From Notospermus geniculatus (lineage: Eukaryota; Nemertea; Pilidiophora; Heteronemertea; Lineidae), in NCBI GenBank assembly GCA_002633025.1, contig NMRB01000148.1:544283-608282 (forward strand): 64,000 nucleotides of DNA, in the 5' to 3' direction. Under the pieces are notes generated by a model. That model was not told where the DNA came from. It ran no database searches and was given only the letters and a program-made list of their open reading frames with translations. Both the position numbers and the translations under genes were made by a program. Position 1 is the stretch's first letter. Every line of letters starts with the position of its first letter. This document shows, piece after piece, positions 26,797-38,541 of this stretch.

Positions 26797-29700
26797 GAGC
26801 GCACCCATTTTCAATTGTTGGACCCTGGAGGCGATAGGCTTACAATTCGGTTGAGGGGAGCTCCGGTATCATGTCAAGGGTCCTTGAGCATGGAGAAGAT
26901 GACTTCAATAAGCCTATAGAATGAGTAATCAAAGCAGAGTACTATTCCTGGGAGCTATTAACTTCTGTGTTATTACAAACATGCTTCATGAGTTTAACTT
27001 GCTTTACATGAGAGCTGAAGAGGCCATTATTACTCCGTCGAGGCAAAATGCAATAACTTTCTAAATTTTCGTGAATATTACAGAATCTCGCACCGATTGC
27101 GAAATGGAAACACATTAGCACTGATATGAAGTGGGCAGATTTTTGTCCATCCTCCCCGAGATTCAATTCACAATATGCACCTGTTTTTCTCTGTACAATC
27201 TTCCATTTCCCTCGAGTTCTGCTCTGGATGATTTTTGCTCCGAGTTGGCAAGTCCCAAAGTGGTCATCTTTGTTGAAAGAGTCGAATTTATAACCTCATA
27301 GATCAAGATGAAACTGATGCTATTTAGCACCAAAAACGTCCAACGGAGAAAAGTTGTTTAACCACTTCGTCATGGAAACTTGAATCATTATGACGTCATC
27401 CAATCATAACATCATGTAGATGTCATCATGACATCATGTAGTGCATTTTAGTACGTGATGCTGGTCCATTTATGTATGCAACGCGAAGTCGCATCACGTG
27501 GTGTCATGGACTGAATTCCAGAAACCGTGTGTCATCCTAACCCCTCAGCAGAAAATATCGTTTCAAAGACATGTCAGACTGGAATCAAAGCTTACGAAAG
27601 ATCGCTGTTTGACAAGAGTGATGAGAAAACAGGATTTTATAGTATGCGGCCTTGGACGGGAATGAAATTCATAGGAACCTCCGTCAGTGCAGTGTATAGG
27701 CAATCTCAAGAGGCAACTACGACACAGAGATCACACTGACGTGGAGAAGTAGGGTGCACTACTAAAGGCTGTTATATCTATTCAACAGCTGACTACTTCA
27801 GTCTCCAAGAGCAGTAATGGCAAATCTCATGAAACGACTAATTCTCTTTCACTGTTTTTGCCCCTTTATTCACACCAGCTCATAAAGAGCGTAATTAGGA
27901 GAGTAATTTGGAGGCAAGGGTTACAGAGGTTGCTCAGTGAATGACTATATCGACAAACATAAAATCTGTTATGAGTGATTCATAAAGCAATTTGCAGAGT
28001 CATCTTCGATCAGAAGCTTTCTCTCTGGACAGCGAGCACTGACACACACTGATGGTGATGCTTATGGTGATGAAGTAGATATTCCTTAGTATTAAGGACA
28101 CCTTCGGGACTGGTCTTAGCTGTCCTTCGTAGAGAGGTTTCCTTCCTACAGGGTGTCCTCTATAGGGAGGTTCTAAAGTGTATATCCTGAATTTGAATTT
28201 TTACTTCATATTGCTGGGGGCCAAATCAAGGCATTGAGATCACAAATAGTAGTGAAGTCAGTAACACAAGTGTGAGATGGGGCCATAAGTCTTAATGGAG
28301 AGAAAAACATGTATAGACCATTCTCAAATTGACGAATGATGTGACACAGACAACCCCACGACAGTGACTTCGATGATGTTGCGCCAGGGTCAACCACTGC
28401 TAAATCATGGATTGCGTCACATCACCCGGTTTCAGATCGAGGTTCTGGTTGAGATTTCGGTGAAAGTGCGCAGATCTGCGAATTTGAGAATCGTCTTTTG
28501 GCAAAAATCTCCCAAGTTTGTCTCCTGTTTCTTAATACTAGTGTCTAAGAAATCGTAACAACTGCTTGAGTTTCACAACAACATATACTATATCAAGTTG
28601 ACGTAATGTTCCANGTTCAGCGCCAAGATGCCAACAATGGTGCATGGGTCTATCTACCAGCGCCAGATTTCCCCTGATCATTTCAAGTTTATTAGCGCAC
28701 CAGTCCCCGCAAGATTTGCACGGAAAATGGGATTGAGGCCCTTGGGGATGCCAAGGCAATTACTGGCGTGAACCGCTTGGGAGTGCCAACGAGTTTCTGA
28801 CGCATCTTCTGGTCTGGGTGGCCGTCTTCTATCTTCTCCCAATCTTCTGTTGGCACTCTCCAATTTTTTTCTGCTGTGAAATCTCGTTATCTGCATGAGT
28901 TCAGGCCCTCAGCAGAGACACTTCCTTCAAAGTGAGTATTTTCAAGGGAAATGCCTCTCTGATGTTGGCTGTCTCTGTATCTGTTTTTTTCTCTACAGGC
29001 ACTACAGTAGTGGATGTTAGCTAAATTGTGTTTTTATAAATAGTTCTGGTAACAATTACTTCAGTCAATTGGGAACGGACTGTGATTCCAAGGTTGGACT
29101 GGCGAAACTCTTTACTGGACATCACACTTTTTTTTCTACCAGAAGAACTTTTTCTGCTGTCCAAACTTTCTGTAGGGATCAATGTGTGTGTTCTATTTTA
29201 TCACATGAGGGACAGAGCGATAGGCTAGTTTGGGAAAATGTCAGCTAGACACCACTCTCAAACGTCAAACACCAGAGAAATCACTCAAACGTGACAGACA
29301 GAGATAGAGTCGCCATCTGGGGTGTACGGGTATCTTACAAAGGGAACATTTTTTTCTTCCACTTAATAGGACAAAGAGGCACACTTTGATCATACCTTCT
29401 GCCCAGCTGAAACGTCTCAAAGTTTTCAGATCTGCAGCATTGCCAGTGGCATTTGTTGCCAGAAAAAAAGCATTGAATGAGGTAAATGATTTCAGGAACT
29501 CCCACAAGGCAAATTTACCGGTACTTCAAATGCCCCTTAGGTCAAGGTTTTTTGCAATCGTCCGGCAGGAAACAGCAAAATCTCAAAATTCGTTCTGTGA
29601 ATTGTCTTCAAGCTGTGATCTACAGAGACTGGGCGATCTGGACGCAAAACTACCATTCACTGTCCCTAGGTCCACACGAGTTCTTCAGACAATGCTGACC

Positions 29701-30293
29701 AGATCCTCATGTTTTGTTTTTCTACCCCCAAGGAATAACAGAAGGGTCATCAATGCCCAGCAGGGTTGTCTCCAACCGTTGGCTGCATGGAAGGATAACT
29801 AAGGCAGATGACTGCAGGGGGCCTTCTGCTGCAATAGCCGCTCTAAAGGATTGATCATGTTGGTGACAGCATACTGTGAAACTGTCACAGGCATGTGCTA
29901 GCTAACAGGGATGCAGACTTCCCTGATTCTATAGAGCAAAGGTCGAACAATTAGGTCCTTAGTTTAACTGCACATAGCTATTGATGGTTGATGTTGTTTG
30001 CTATGATGCTGAAGAGTCCTTGGGACCCGTTTGTATTTGTTTTTTGCCATTCAGGATTTTGAGTAGAATTGAATAGTTTACTTTTCTTTAATTATGAATG
30101 ACACATGAGAAGTTATGAAAAGTTGCATATTCCAAAACATAAAGTGTGGGACAATTTCAAGCTATTGCCGTATGAGATTTTTTTAGGGTATGACTGTGAT
30201 TTCACTATCAATACCACAAACATGAATGAAGGATTCATGAAAGGTTGGTAATTGCTAATCATCGAGTCTACACGTTTGATATTTGCAAATCAA

Positions 30294-30721
30294 GATAGTA
30301 GTGAGGTTTCGCAAATCTGACGAAACACAAAGTATGAAATACGAAATTGGACTTCATTTCCATGACATAATGAATTTCAGGAGATGGTTGGTACCACAAA
30401 TATCGCCTGCTGCAAGAGCGTCTTTTAGTGTATTACATGACCGGTTACGGACATGACCAGTTACGGTGTATTTTAAGCTTTAAAATTTATCTTTCGTTGC
30501 CACTTCGTACATGTAGCTACGAAGTGGGAATTTAAAAATTCAAGATCATCATAACTCTCTCGGTCTTACATGAAATGCTAAAAGACGCACTGGCAGCAGG
30601 GACATTTGTGGTACGAACGATATCCAGAAATACGTCAGGTCCTGGAAATGAAGTTGAATTTCGTATTTTGTACTTCGTGTTTTGTCAGATTTGCGAAACC
30701 TCGCTATCATCAAGTCTTCAC
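30294..30721. mobile_element. Long-arm foldback element, about 430 bp
   Basis: The outer arms GAGGTTTCGCAAATCTGACG and GTCAGATTTGCGAAACCTC begin a set of inverted repeats of about 130 bp per side, with small indels. The arms continue inward through CTTCATTTCC and reach TAAAAGACGC. In the centre lies a separate short palindrome, CCACTTCGTACATGTAGCTACGAAGTGG. No coding sequence is present. Confidence 0.8.
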
Positions 30722-31449
30722 CCAATGAGCACAACAGAGACATACATAAATACCGATGCTCTGTTTTTGCAGTAAAAACTCAGCATTTGAATTGCATAAC
30801 AAAATATACAGACGATCTAGAAGATTGTCATGAGAATTCCCACAAGATATCTGGCAGCTTAAAGAAGAGATACCCCATCCCCAGGGAGGATCATTGAGGA
30901 AATCCTCCTAGTCTTCAGTTTGTCTTCAAGAACAAAACACATACCGGTACCAAGAATAATCCTAATTCATGCATCAGAGTCTATATGGGTTTGGTATTTT
31001 ACAATAGAGCACCCTGAGCCTAATGCTGGCACCCTGCTGCTCTCCATAATGCCCAGTTTGACCCCCTAGATGTTACTGCCCCTTGGGACCAGGACTAAAT
31101 GAACTAATGACGGCTTTGTGCAATGTTTCTTATTTTAGCCAAAGGATAGATTTTAGGTTTGGGTGTGATGAAACCTCTGTTGAGACATCAAGATATGAAG
31201 ATTCTAGTACATCTGTCAATGACGACGATGATGCTGTCAGGGAGTCGTCCAGCAATACAAATTACACCTACATTTGTAACTAAAGTTTCTGGTTATTTGA
31301 AGAAACTTTCAACCCTCTGGTCCCATTATGACAAGTCTGAAAATTCTTTGACCAACTTATCATGCCTGCCCACGCTCCCATAGAGAGATATACTTAAAGT
31401 AAGTTCTTTCATTTGTTTACCCACAGATGACATTTACACTTTCAGCACC

Positions 31450-31830
31450 CCTGAGCATACCCTGATTTCAGCAGCACTATTAAGCATATACCCATGATTT
31501 TAGCAGCACAGAGCAGCGCTGAGCATACCCATGATTTTCGCACCACAGAGCAGCGCTGAGCATACCCATGATTTCAGCAGCACAGGGCATACACAGGAAT
31601 TCAGCAGCACAGAGCAGCGCTGAGCATACCCATGATTTCAGCAGGACAGAGCAGCCCTGGGCATACCCAAGATTTCTGCAGGACAGAGCAGCACTGAGCA
31701 TACCCATGATTTCAGCAGCACAGAGCAGCGCTGAGCATGCCCATGATTTCAGCAGCACAGAGCAGCACTGAGCATACCCATGATTTCAGCAGCACAGGGC
31801 ATACACAGGATTTCAGCAGTACAGAGAATC
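31450..31830 (+). repeat. 37-bp tandem array
   Basis: About ten units of GAGCATACCCATGATTTCAG-CAGCACAGAGCAGCGCT occur. A shorter variant (GGGCATACACAGGATTTCAGCAGCACA) appears twice, near 31587 and 31797. The array generates several spurious open frames on both strands. Confidence 0.9.
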
Positions 31831-34344
31831 TCATTGAGATGACAAATTGTCAGAGAAAACTTTCTTCTGAACTTTTCCAAGTAATTTCTATGTCTGACAA
31901 AATGTCTGACAAAAAAAGAAGAATCTTTATCATCTTCAGGTGACAACTCAATTGGAGTCAACCCCATGCGGCGAGGGAAACAAGAGTTATAAAACCCCCT
32001 AAAGAGGAGACTTGGGTGCTGCAATAAAACATACAAACATGAAAACACATCATTAGAGAGCCATCCATGTTTTATGGAAGCGTTGGGATCCGTCGAAGAA
32101 TAGCGCAGGAGTTGGGTGGCGCTACTGAACAATGCCGTGCAAAATGCAAGCGCTATTGACTCCACAATTGGAATTGTGGTTGAATTTGTTTGAATATACA
32201 CCACAGGTGGTCAAGATTTGCCTCTCCATATGCTTGTAAAATAGATAGAGTTTGAGAGTATTATCATGGTAAAAATGAAGTGCGGATGAGATCCAAAGGG
32301 ATTTCATCATTATCATGACCCCCATGGCTATAGAACAGAATAGGAGGACAGTCACTTTGAGTGTTTGTAAAATTTTAGGAAGACCCTAACACTAGGTTTG
32401 TTCAGGTGAAAGACGGAACATAATTCACCATAAATTATGCTAATGTGTTGAACTACGGAACAGTACATTATGTCGATCCACTTCATCACAAGTGGTTATG
32501 CAGATGATTTTGTGAAATTATCAAGGCAGGCCAACTGATCACACGAATTCTATTGAAACTAAGCTTTTGGATATATGGGCTTTAAAAACACAAGCTCATC
32601 CAAGAATACACTGACCAAATATCATGGCTAGTGCAGCAGGCATATTTTCAAACTTCAGACTCTGAGTCCCATGAGACTAATTTTCATGGAAGAGTCCCTT
32701 AGCTGCATCCTGAAAGCATTTTCTAGCTAGATATAATTGCCCAAGAGCCCAAGGGGCACTTTTTCCACTGCTGGCCACTCACAGTAACCCCTGGGTACTT
32801 CTAGATGGTACTATGGGGATGACTGCCTAGGGGCAAGCTACTGGAGTTAGATTCAAATTCAGCATTTTCAGAGAATCACCCTAAGGCTACAATATGGCGA
32901 GTCCTGCCTGACCCTTCTTCTCCCAGGGAGTGGTCCGCCCTGTCCAACTCACCATTCATGATGGAAATCCATCTTGATACAAAGTAGGCTACATCAAGGC
33001 CTACAGTCACTCTGCCCCTTTTGCACGACTACACTCCCATTGCAAGGGAAGGAGTGATCGGGCAGGAAAGGTGATGGAATCCTATGGCCAAGATTTTTCA
33101 TATTTGGCTCAATTTGTATCAACTGAAATTCACAAGGACTGTAAACTTGGCTAACTCAAATGCCATTGGTGAATGTTTTGGCTAAATCTCGAGGCGGGCC
33201 AGCCCCATCCCTGTTACAGGCAGTGATATATCAAAGAGTGGGTAACTTCCAGATACAGCCTATGAGAACATCAACCTTTCCTCTGCGGTAGCAACCACAT
33301 CAACATTAGTGCCACCTCAGAAGTCTTCATCCAACACAGGAAAATCATCATATTACAGCCAGCAAGGGGTTAATCCGCACCCAGCATGATTTCTGCTAAT
33401 ACTCATCGAACTTGGTCATGTCACAGTGCGTAAGATTTTCAAAATACATCGGCGGGTAGGGGGTTGGCTGGAAAACCCAGTAGGATCAGAGCAGCTCAGT
33501 CGACCTGCTGTGCCCAAGCAAGGAAGGTTTTACAGTTTATTTCATCGCAAGTAGACAGTGAACACCTGTACATTTACTCCATCATTGTCTCACAGAAAGA
33601 ACAGTTTCAGACATGGTTCAAGGGTGAAATAAACGAGGAAGTTCATCTAAATTAAAACTTTTTAGCATGATCCAAACATTACATGCATTCATCATTTAAA
33701 AATACACACTGAATTCTGTATACTTAAGATGAAATGAATGTTAAACCTTTTTAATGTGCAGACCTTTACACCAAAATGTAATACATACTGAAATGTACAT
33801 AAATTTGGTTCAAATTACATTGGTTTTTCTGTACAGCTTGAAGTCTCGCAGAAGCTGATTTGCACCAGAGTACACTTGGCAGGGAAGGAGCCTGGGGGTC
33901 TGTGGTATGGGTTGCCTGGAGATGGAAACCAGGCACACCACACCCCAGGAAACTTGGCTTAAATTGGTTCAAATATTTGCACACAGATTTAAAAAATCGC
34001 ATTCAATAGTAAAATCCACCTTGATACATACTATATGAACTTCTTGAATTGTGCTTTAGGCAACAGTTTGCCAAGCAGATCTGACATGTCTGAAAATTTA
34101 GAATTTAACCAATTCATTCTGAAAACTTCACACAGTAGGCCTAGTGTGGTTAATGAGTGGATAATGAGCATCTATTATATCAGTGTCTCTTCAAACTGCA
34201 GACATCCATCTGTTCATAAAATTCAACAAAAACAGTGTGGATCACCTTTTCCAATATAATGTAAATTATTTCAAGCAGTCTGTGAAAATGGCAATACCCC
34301 ACCCGCCAAACTATCATTGGCTATTCCTCCTCCTATATGACATA

Positions 34345-34580
34345 GGCCAGGCCAGGCCAGTTTCACAGGGCGGTACCACCCTGTTCAAAATTCAGAGGTC
34401 ATTTTACCACGCTGTTCAAATTTTTACAACCCTGTTTAAAAATGTAACTTGCAATGCATTTTCTACTATACCACCCTGTTTGAAATTCACTCCCACCCTG
34501 TTTGAAAATCCAGGGCCTTAAAATCATAGGAAAATGCAGTCATCCCACTCTCTTTGGAAAAATTTCTAGCTAGAACACTG
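34345..34580 (-). mobile_element. AACAGGGTGGT element, copy 2 (inverted orientation)
   Basis: Its reverse complement matches 11055-11291 along almost its whole length, including GGATGACTGCATTTTCCTATGATTTTAAGGCCCTGG and the internal ACCACCCTGTT motifs. The outer end reads TAGCTAGAACACTG on the plus strand. Several of the internal motifs have mutated. Confidence 0.75.
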
Positions 34581-35371
34581 TATGTGGCTAACACTCTTTT
34601 AATTTGGCTGAATCATATTAATTGAAAATACATTATGGGCTTTAAATTCATCGATAACCCAAAAAGTCATTTGGTTTAAACTTGAGAAAGCCTTGCCCCA
34701 CCCCTGATAGTTCTCAACTAAGGGATCTGCTTTCAAATTTGATACCGGTATACATAGTAGGCCTAGATGAAATGTAACTCTGACATCAATTTGACAAAAA
34801 TGAGAAACTGGCCTACAGGTTGGACAGGAAATTTAATCTGAAGTTGAAGAGAAAGATCAACATTAGGCCTATCTGGTGTGTTTCTGAAACCCTATGGTCA
34901 AAATAAACAATCTGAAAAGGTGAAATTAAAACGATGAATAGGCCTATCTGATACAAGGATCTGGCAAGGCCAATCTGTAGCAGAAAGAATTGAGTACTGT
35001 ACTGCTCTAATGCATAATATGCAAGGGCCTGGTGCATTGAGACGGCAGCAGATGGACGGACAAGATGCAAGTTAGTTTGAGACGGGAAAGACGCACAAAG
35101 TATCAATTTCAGTGGAATCTGAATAACATCAGAAGGGACAAATCGGAGGCTGATGAACGGCAAGAGAATTGGAGCAGGCAGGCAATCAGGACGCCATAGG
35201 AACAGTTTTTCGGCAGGGGCGCTGAAGACTCCAACCATATCAAATCACGTCATCAATGAATGAATCGAACAGTGCAATGTTACACAATGTATACCGTTAC
35301 CATGTCCATCACTGTCAGCACAAGAATTGTTTGAATTCGGAATGTGAAATACATCCAAAATATATACTTAC

Positions 35372-35411
35372 TCTTCAGAGATCTTGGCTTGGCCTGTTTC
35401 CGTCTGGACAT
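35372..35411 (-). CDS. ZNF423/ZNF521-like transcription factor, exon 1 (start codon, repressor motif)
   Basis: On the minus strand ATG at 35411 opens 13 codons, MSRRKQAKPRSLK, followed by A|GTAAGTATAT, a strong donor. This N-terminus is the known NuRD-recruiting motif of zinc-finger repressors (SALL begins MSRRKQAKPQ, FOG MSRRKQSNPR, BCL11 MSRRKQGKPQ). The exact form ending KPRSLK is that of ZNF521. The motif contacts RBBP4/RBBP7 of the NuRD co-repressor, so the predicted protein should act in the nucleus as a sequence-specific regulator. The exon is too short to be found by open-frame length. The phase-1 junction matches exon 2. The family assignment is firm. Whether it is one pre-duplication orthologue of vertebrate ZNF423 and ZNF521 is inference. 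Confidence 0.85.
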
Positions 35412-36125
35412 TCCAAGATAATACGCTAGAAATCGAAGAGCAGCCTTATGAATCCTTGTATCCTCCTGCAGCTAGCAGCCGCCACATGTGGCCGTGCCTA
35501 CGTCACTCCGACGCGAATCACATGGCCGCGAAGCGGCAGTGTCTCCCGCAAGGATACCGCCTGGACTCCTCTTTCAGAAACAGCGTTTCCATTGTTCCCG
35601 CGCCGTCTTCTTCGGACAAATTTAACGGAGTGGTTGGAAATGTCGTTTCCTGGCTACCTCACGCGCTGGTCATGTCCGAAGTGGTGATTACTGTTGGTGA
35701 TTCGCAACAGAATAGCTGGCTCACCGGGTGTCCACGGAGATCATGTGGCGAGCTTCCATTTGTAAACAGTCGCGCTCTCATGCCATGCGTACTTCAGATA
35801 TTCATCCTCACTCCCGCGTGATGTGATAGATGTCAGTAGCGTCTGATGATATTGGAAAGATGTACATGTAGGTAAGTTACATCACTCCATCCACTCCGAG
35901 TTGAAGACCAACCAGTTCGCACGCGATTTACGGCGGGAAAACGCGGCGCGCCCGTTTTTCAAGATCCACTGACGCAATTTTTGTGTGCGGAGAGCGACAA
36001 AACGCGGTGATTTCACAGGCCACAGAAATCTGATGCTACTTTTTCAATGATAGAAATCGTTTGTTATTGCCTTTAGCCTGTGAAAATGACAGGCCAGCGC
36101 GAAATCGCGGCGTGAAAACGCCGGA
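35412..36125 (-). promoter_or_regulatory. Likely promoter and 5' UTR of the ZNF423/521-like gene
   Basis: Directly upstream of the start codon the sequence turns rich in CpG and GC for about 700 bp, unlike the AT-rich flanks. It contains a CRE half-site context (CTACGTCACTCCGACG near 35490) and dense CG around 35510-35620. At 35925-36120 there are GC-rich arms (GCGATTTACGGCGGGAAAACGCGGCGCG and a similar inverted sequence near 36095), which may be a further foldback element. No TATA box stands out. Start site and extent are inferred. Confidence 0.45.
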
Positions 36126-36550
36126 TACTGAGTTCAGACCTTCATAGTCGTCGCCAAAAATTCATAAGCGAGCGTCGCGCATTCGATGTCCGGATTCGAT
36201 GGGAATTCTAGTTCTGCGAAAGGTCTTACATAGGTTTTGCTACTTTTCAAAGAAACAATGTTAAATGACCACGTAAGCCTTATAGTGTTTTGAAAAATCA
36301 TTTGACTGTCGGACTCAGATCGGCTTTGGGGACGCATGTGCTCAAGGCCAGGAACATGCGAAAAACACGTGACAACATTTTGGGCATATTCCCATCGTAA
36401 CTTCCAAATCACATAAGTGATCTTGAAGTTCAAGGAACCATGATTCTACCCTGCGCCCGCAAAAGCTTTGTCCCAACCACGGTCATGTCAGTCAAGTCGT
36501 TTCCCCTTCCATGTTCTTTGGTGTCCATGGGGGAAAGACATTTCCTGATC

Positions 36551-36800
36551 AAAGGGAGTAAGAAATAAAAGTGGGAAATAAGAAGCAAGAAATTTTGGAA
36601 TATTGCGGCATTTTTTCAATTTCTCAAATTGGGAGAAAATTTTGTCCCATTTTGAGAAATGTTCTTGAAATGACATGACATTTTGTGTGATTTTTCGGGC
36701 GATATTTCTCAAAATGGGGACAAATTTGTCTCCCAATTTGAGAAATTGAAAAACGCGCGAAAATGCCAAAATTCCCCACTTTTATTTCTTACTCCCTTTT
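36551..36800. mobile_element. Foldback MITE with AAAGGGAGTAAGAAATAAAA ends
   Basis: The left arm AAAGGGAGTAAGAAATAAAAGTGGG is the complement of the right arm CCCCACTTTTATTTCTTACTCCCTTT. The inner arms TCAATTTCTCAAATTGGGAGA and TCTCCCAATTTGAGAAATTGA are also complementary. About 250 bp in total, with no coding sequence. Confidence 0.8.
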
Positions 36801-37309
36801 CTGTATCATTTTCTCTCAATGGAACATGACCGTATAATTTAGGCTATAGGGCCTGTTAATTTCTGATGTTTGGGGCAAATGAAAGTCGTCGGGAACTGAC
36901 CGGGGGACGAAAAAAACGGGGCAAGGACAGACCTGTTGATAGGCAGTTCAAACATTTCAAGTGACACCTCGGTGCCAATTCCGAAAGGGACACTGTGACG
37001 AAATTGTTGACATTCTGCTGATATCCCATTTCATCAAACTGGCCGCACTGCGAGCACAAATGGCAATTGGCGCCATCTAGCATCTGGACGACGAATCGAA
37101 CGCCGTCGTTCTGCGAGGTCAGCCACATTCCTACAGCTGAGATGAATATTGCATTTGCTCAAAGCACATTGTAAATAATGAAAACAAAATTAACTAGAAA
37201 TGTAATTAGAATAGCCAAATTTTGCAAACTTTCGGCTCTGATAAGGGCCTTTTTCAGCACAATCACTAAAAAACAACTTCCAGAAGATGAGATTTAGAGA
37301 GTAAGAAGT

Positions 37310-37420
37310 AAGAGAAACTATGGTCGCCAAGGGGATCGAACCCACGTCAATGTTTCTGCAATGGATAGGTGGGTTGGGGGAAATCGTTTCCCCCGCACTC
37401 AGCTCACTCTTCCGGTAAAC
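37310..37420 (-). mobile_element. tRNA-like SINE fragment
   Basis: On the minus strand GTGGGTTCGATCCCCTTGG supplies a good pol III B box (GGTTCGATCC). A convincing A box was not found, so this is probably a 5'-truncated SINE or a chance match. Confidence 0.35.
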
Positions 37421-37425
37421 AAAGA

Positions 37426-37564
37426 GACATTCTGGATTTTACTAATTGAAAATGCGTGAGTGGCACTCTGCTGGTCTACATTGTAGGCCTACATCCAGAC
37501 ATTCTGGATTTTACTAATTGAAAATGCGTGAGTGGCACTCTGCTGGTCTACATTGTAGGCCTAC
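37426..37564 (+). repeat. 72-bp tandem duplication
   Basis: GACATTCTGGATTTTACTAA and the following bases up to TGTAGGCCTACA occur twice, at 37426 and 37498, almost without change. It looks like a very recent duplication or an allelic/assembly artefact. Each copy carries one TAGGCCTA palindrome. Confidence 0.85.
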
Positions 37565-38541
37565 AGAATTATCTCCACTTTCTTCCCAGCATCTACCAGA
37601 GGCCGGAAGGTGACGTTGATGTCATGAAACATTTCTGTCACTGATTGATCAGGTAATCCGACGGCGCAGTATGGCTTTTACTGCGAACGTCGAACTAGGC
37701 TAGTATGAAATCTGCATTACAACACCGTGAACGCACTTTAGAAAATAGTTCCCAAAATGAGAATACATTACAATAATAACATGCAGGCACATGTATTTTG
37801 AGCTGTTGTGCAATAACCTTCAAAACTAAGATACATGTACTTGTAATAGAATTCCAGGCGCGGATCCAAGGGGGGGGGGGCACTGCAGGGGGCGCCCCTC
37901 TGTTTGGCCAACAAATATCTCTGTAAAATCGACCGTGAAAGGGGCTGTTCACTTAAGGCTCAATTGTACAATACAAATCTAAGAATTACATTGCCCTGGC
38001 CTCTTTCTTGCTTATGTCATACTCCCCTCACGCCTGACTGCACAAGCCTCTACTGGAGAGTCTACTCAGGCCAATAGGCCCACTTGGGATTTTGTAAAAT
38101 TGACCCTTATAGTGAACAGCCCCTTTTGGAATTTGGAGCAAATCTTTGAAATCCACCGCAGATTTCAGTGTTTAGTAGCACAGCGCGCGCACTCTTCCCA
38201 AATCCTGGATCCGCCCTGGACGCGGATTCAGACAAATTTAAATTTCGCGGTTCTTTTCAGGTGATGCCCCGCCCAGTCCACGTGGCAATGTTTACTTCCG
38301 CAAACGCGGAAGTGACATCACCACCTTGTCTACCCTCGCCGACAGGATATTGATAGCTATCGACATGCACATTCAAATGCAAGCATACTTCACCTGGGCA
38401 CGATTATACACTTCCATGTTGTACACAATCAGTGTCTGAGAGGGACGTTTTGATGCCGCATTTATTTACTGTTTTTGAGGCCGATAGATGATTTTCATTG
38501 TGTTTTCTTGTTAGAAGCTATTCAGAAGTGTAGCTAGAGTC

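Larger units (their letters stand above)
25399..35371 (-). other. Intron 1 of the ZNF423/521-like gene (about 10 kb)
   Basis: Bounded by the exon 1 donor (GTAAGTATAT on the minus strand) and the exon 2 acceptor. It contains a foldback element at 26693, a long inverted-repeat element at 30294, a 37-bp tandem array at 31450, an inverted copy of the AACAGGGTGGT element at 34345, and one ambiguous base at 28614. The frames at 26341-26718, 29386-29802 and 34813-35238 have no recognisable domain and I do not regard them as genes. Confidence 0.7.
36126..38541. other. Spacer between the ZNF423/521-like gene and POGLUT
   Basis: There is no gene in this head-to-head spacer. It holds an inverted-repeat element (36551-36800), a SINE-like B box on the minus strand (37333-37343), a 72-bp tandem duplication (37426-37564), a poly-G run near 37870 and CpG-richer sequence around 38190-38340 that may include the POGLUT promoter. 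Short open frames here have no recognisable content. Confidence 0.6.

Noticed and set aside
28060-28170. Degenerate AGGACACC/GTGTCCT and TAGAGAGGTT motifs
   Set aside because: They look like a decayed tandem or mobile repeat, but too few units are clear to define it.
29386-29802. 138-codon plus-strand frame
   Set aside because: No domain recognised, lies in the intron of the zinc-finger gene, and lacks good splice signals.
34813-35238. 141-codon minus-strand frame
   Set aside because: Hydrophobic composition only; no domain, and no splice site that would link it to the exon at 35372.
35384-35821. 145-codon plus-strand frame
   Set aside because: It overlaps, on the opposite strand, the first exon and CpG-rich upstream region of the zinc-finger gene. 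GC-rich sequence favours long chance frames.
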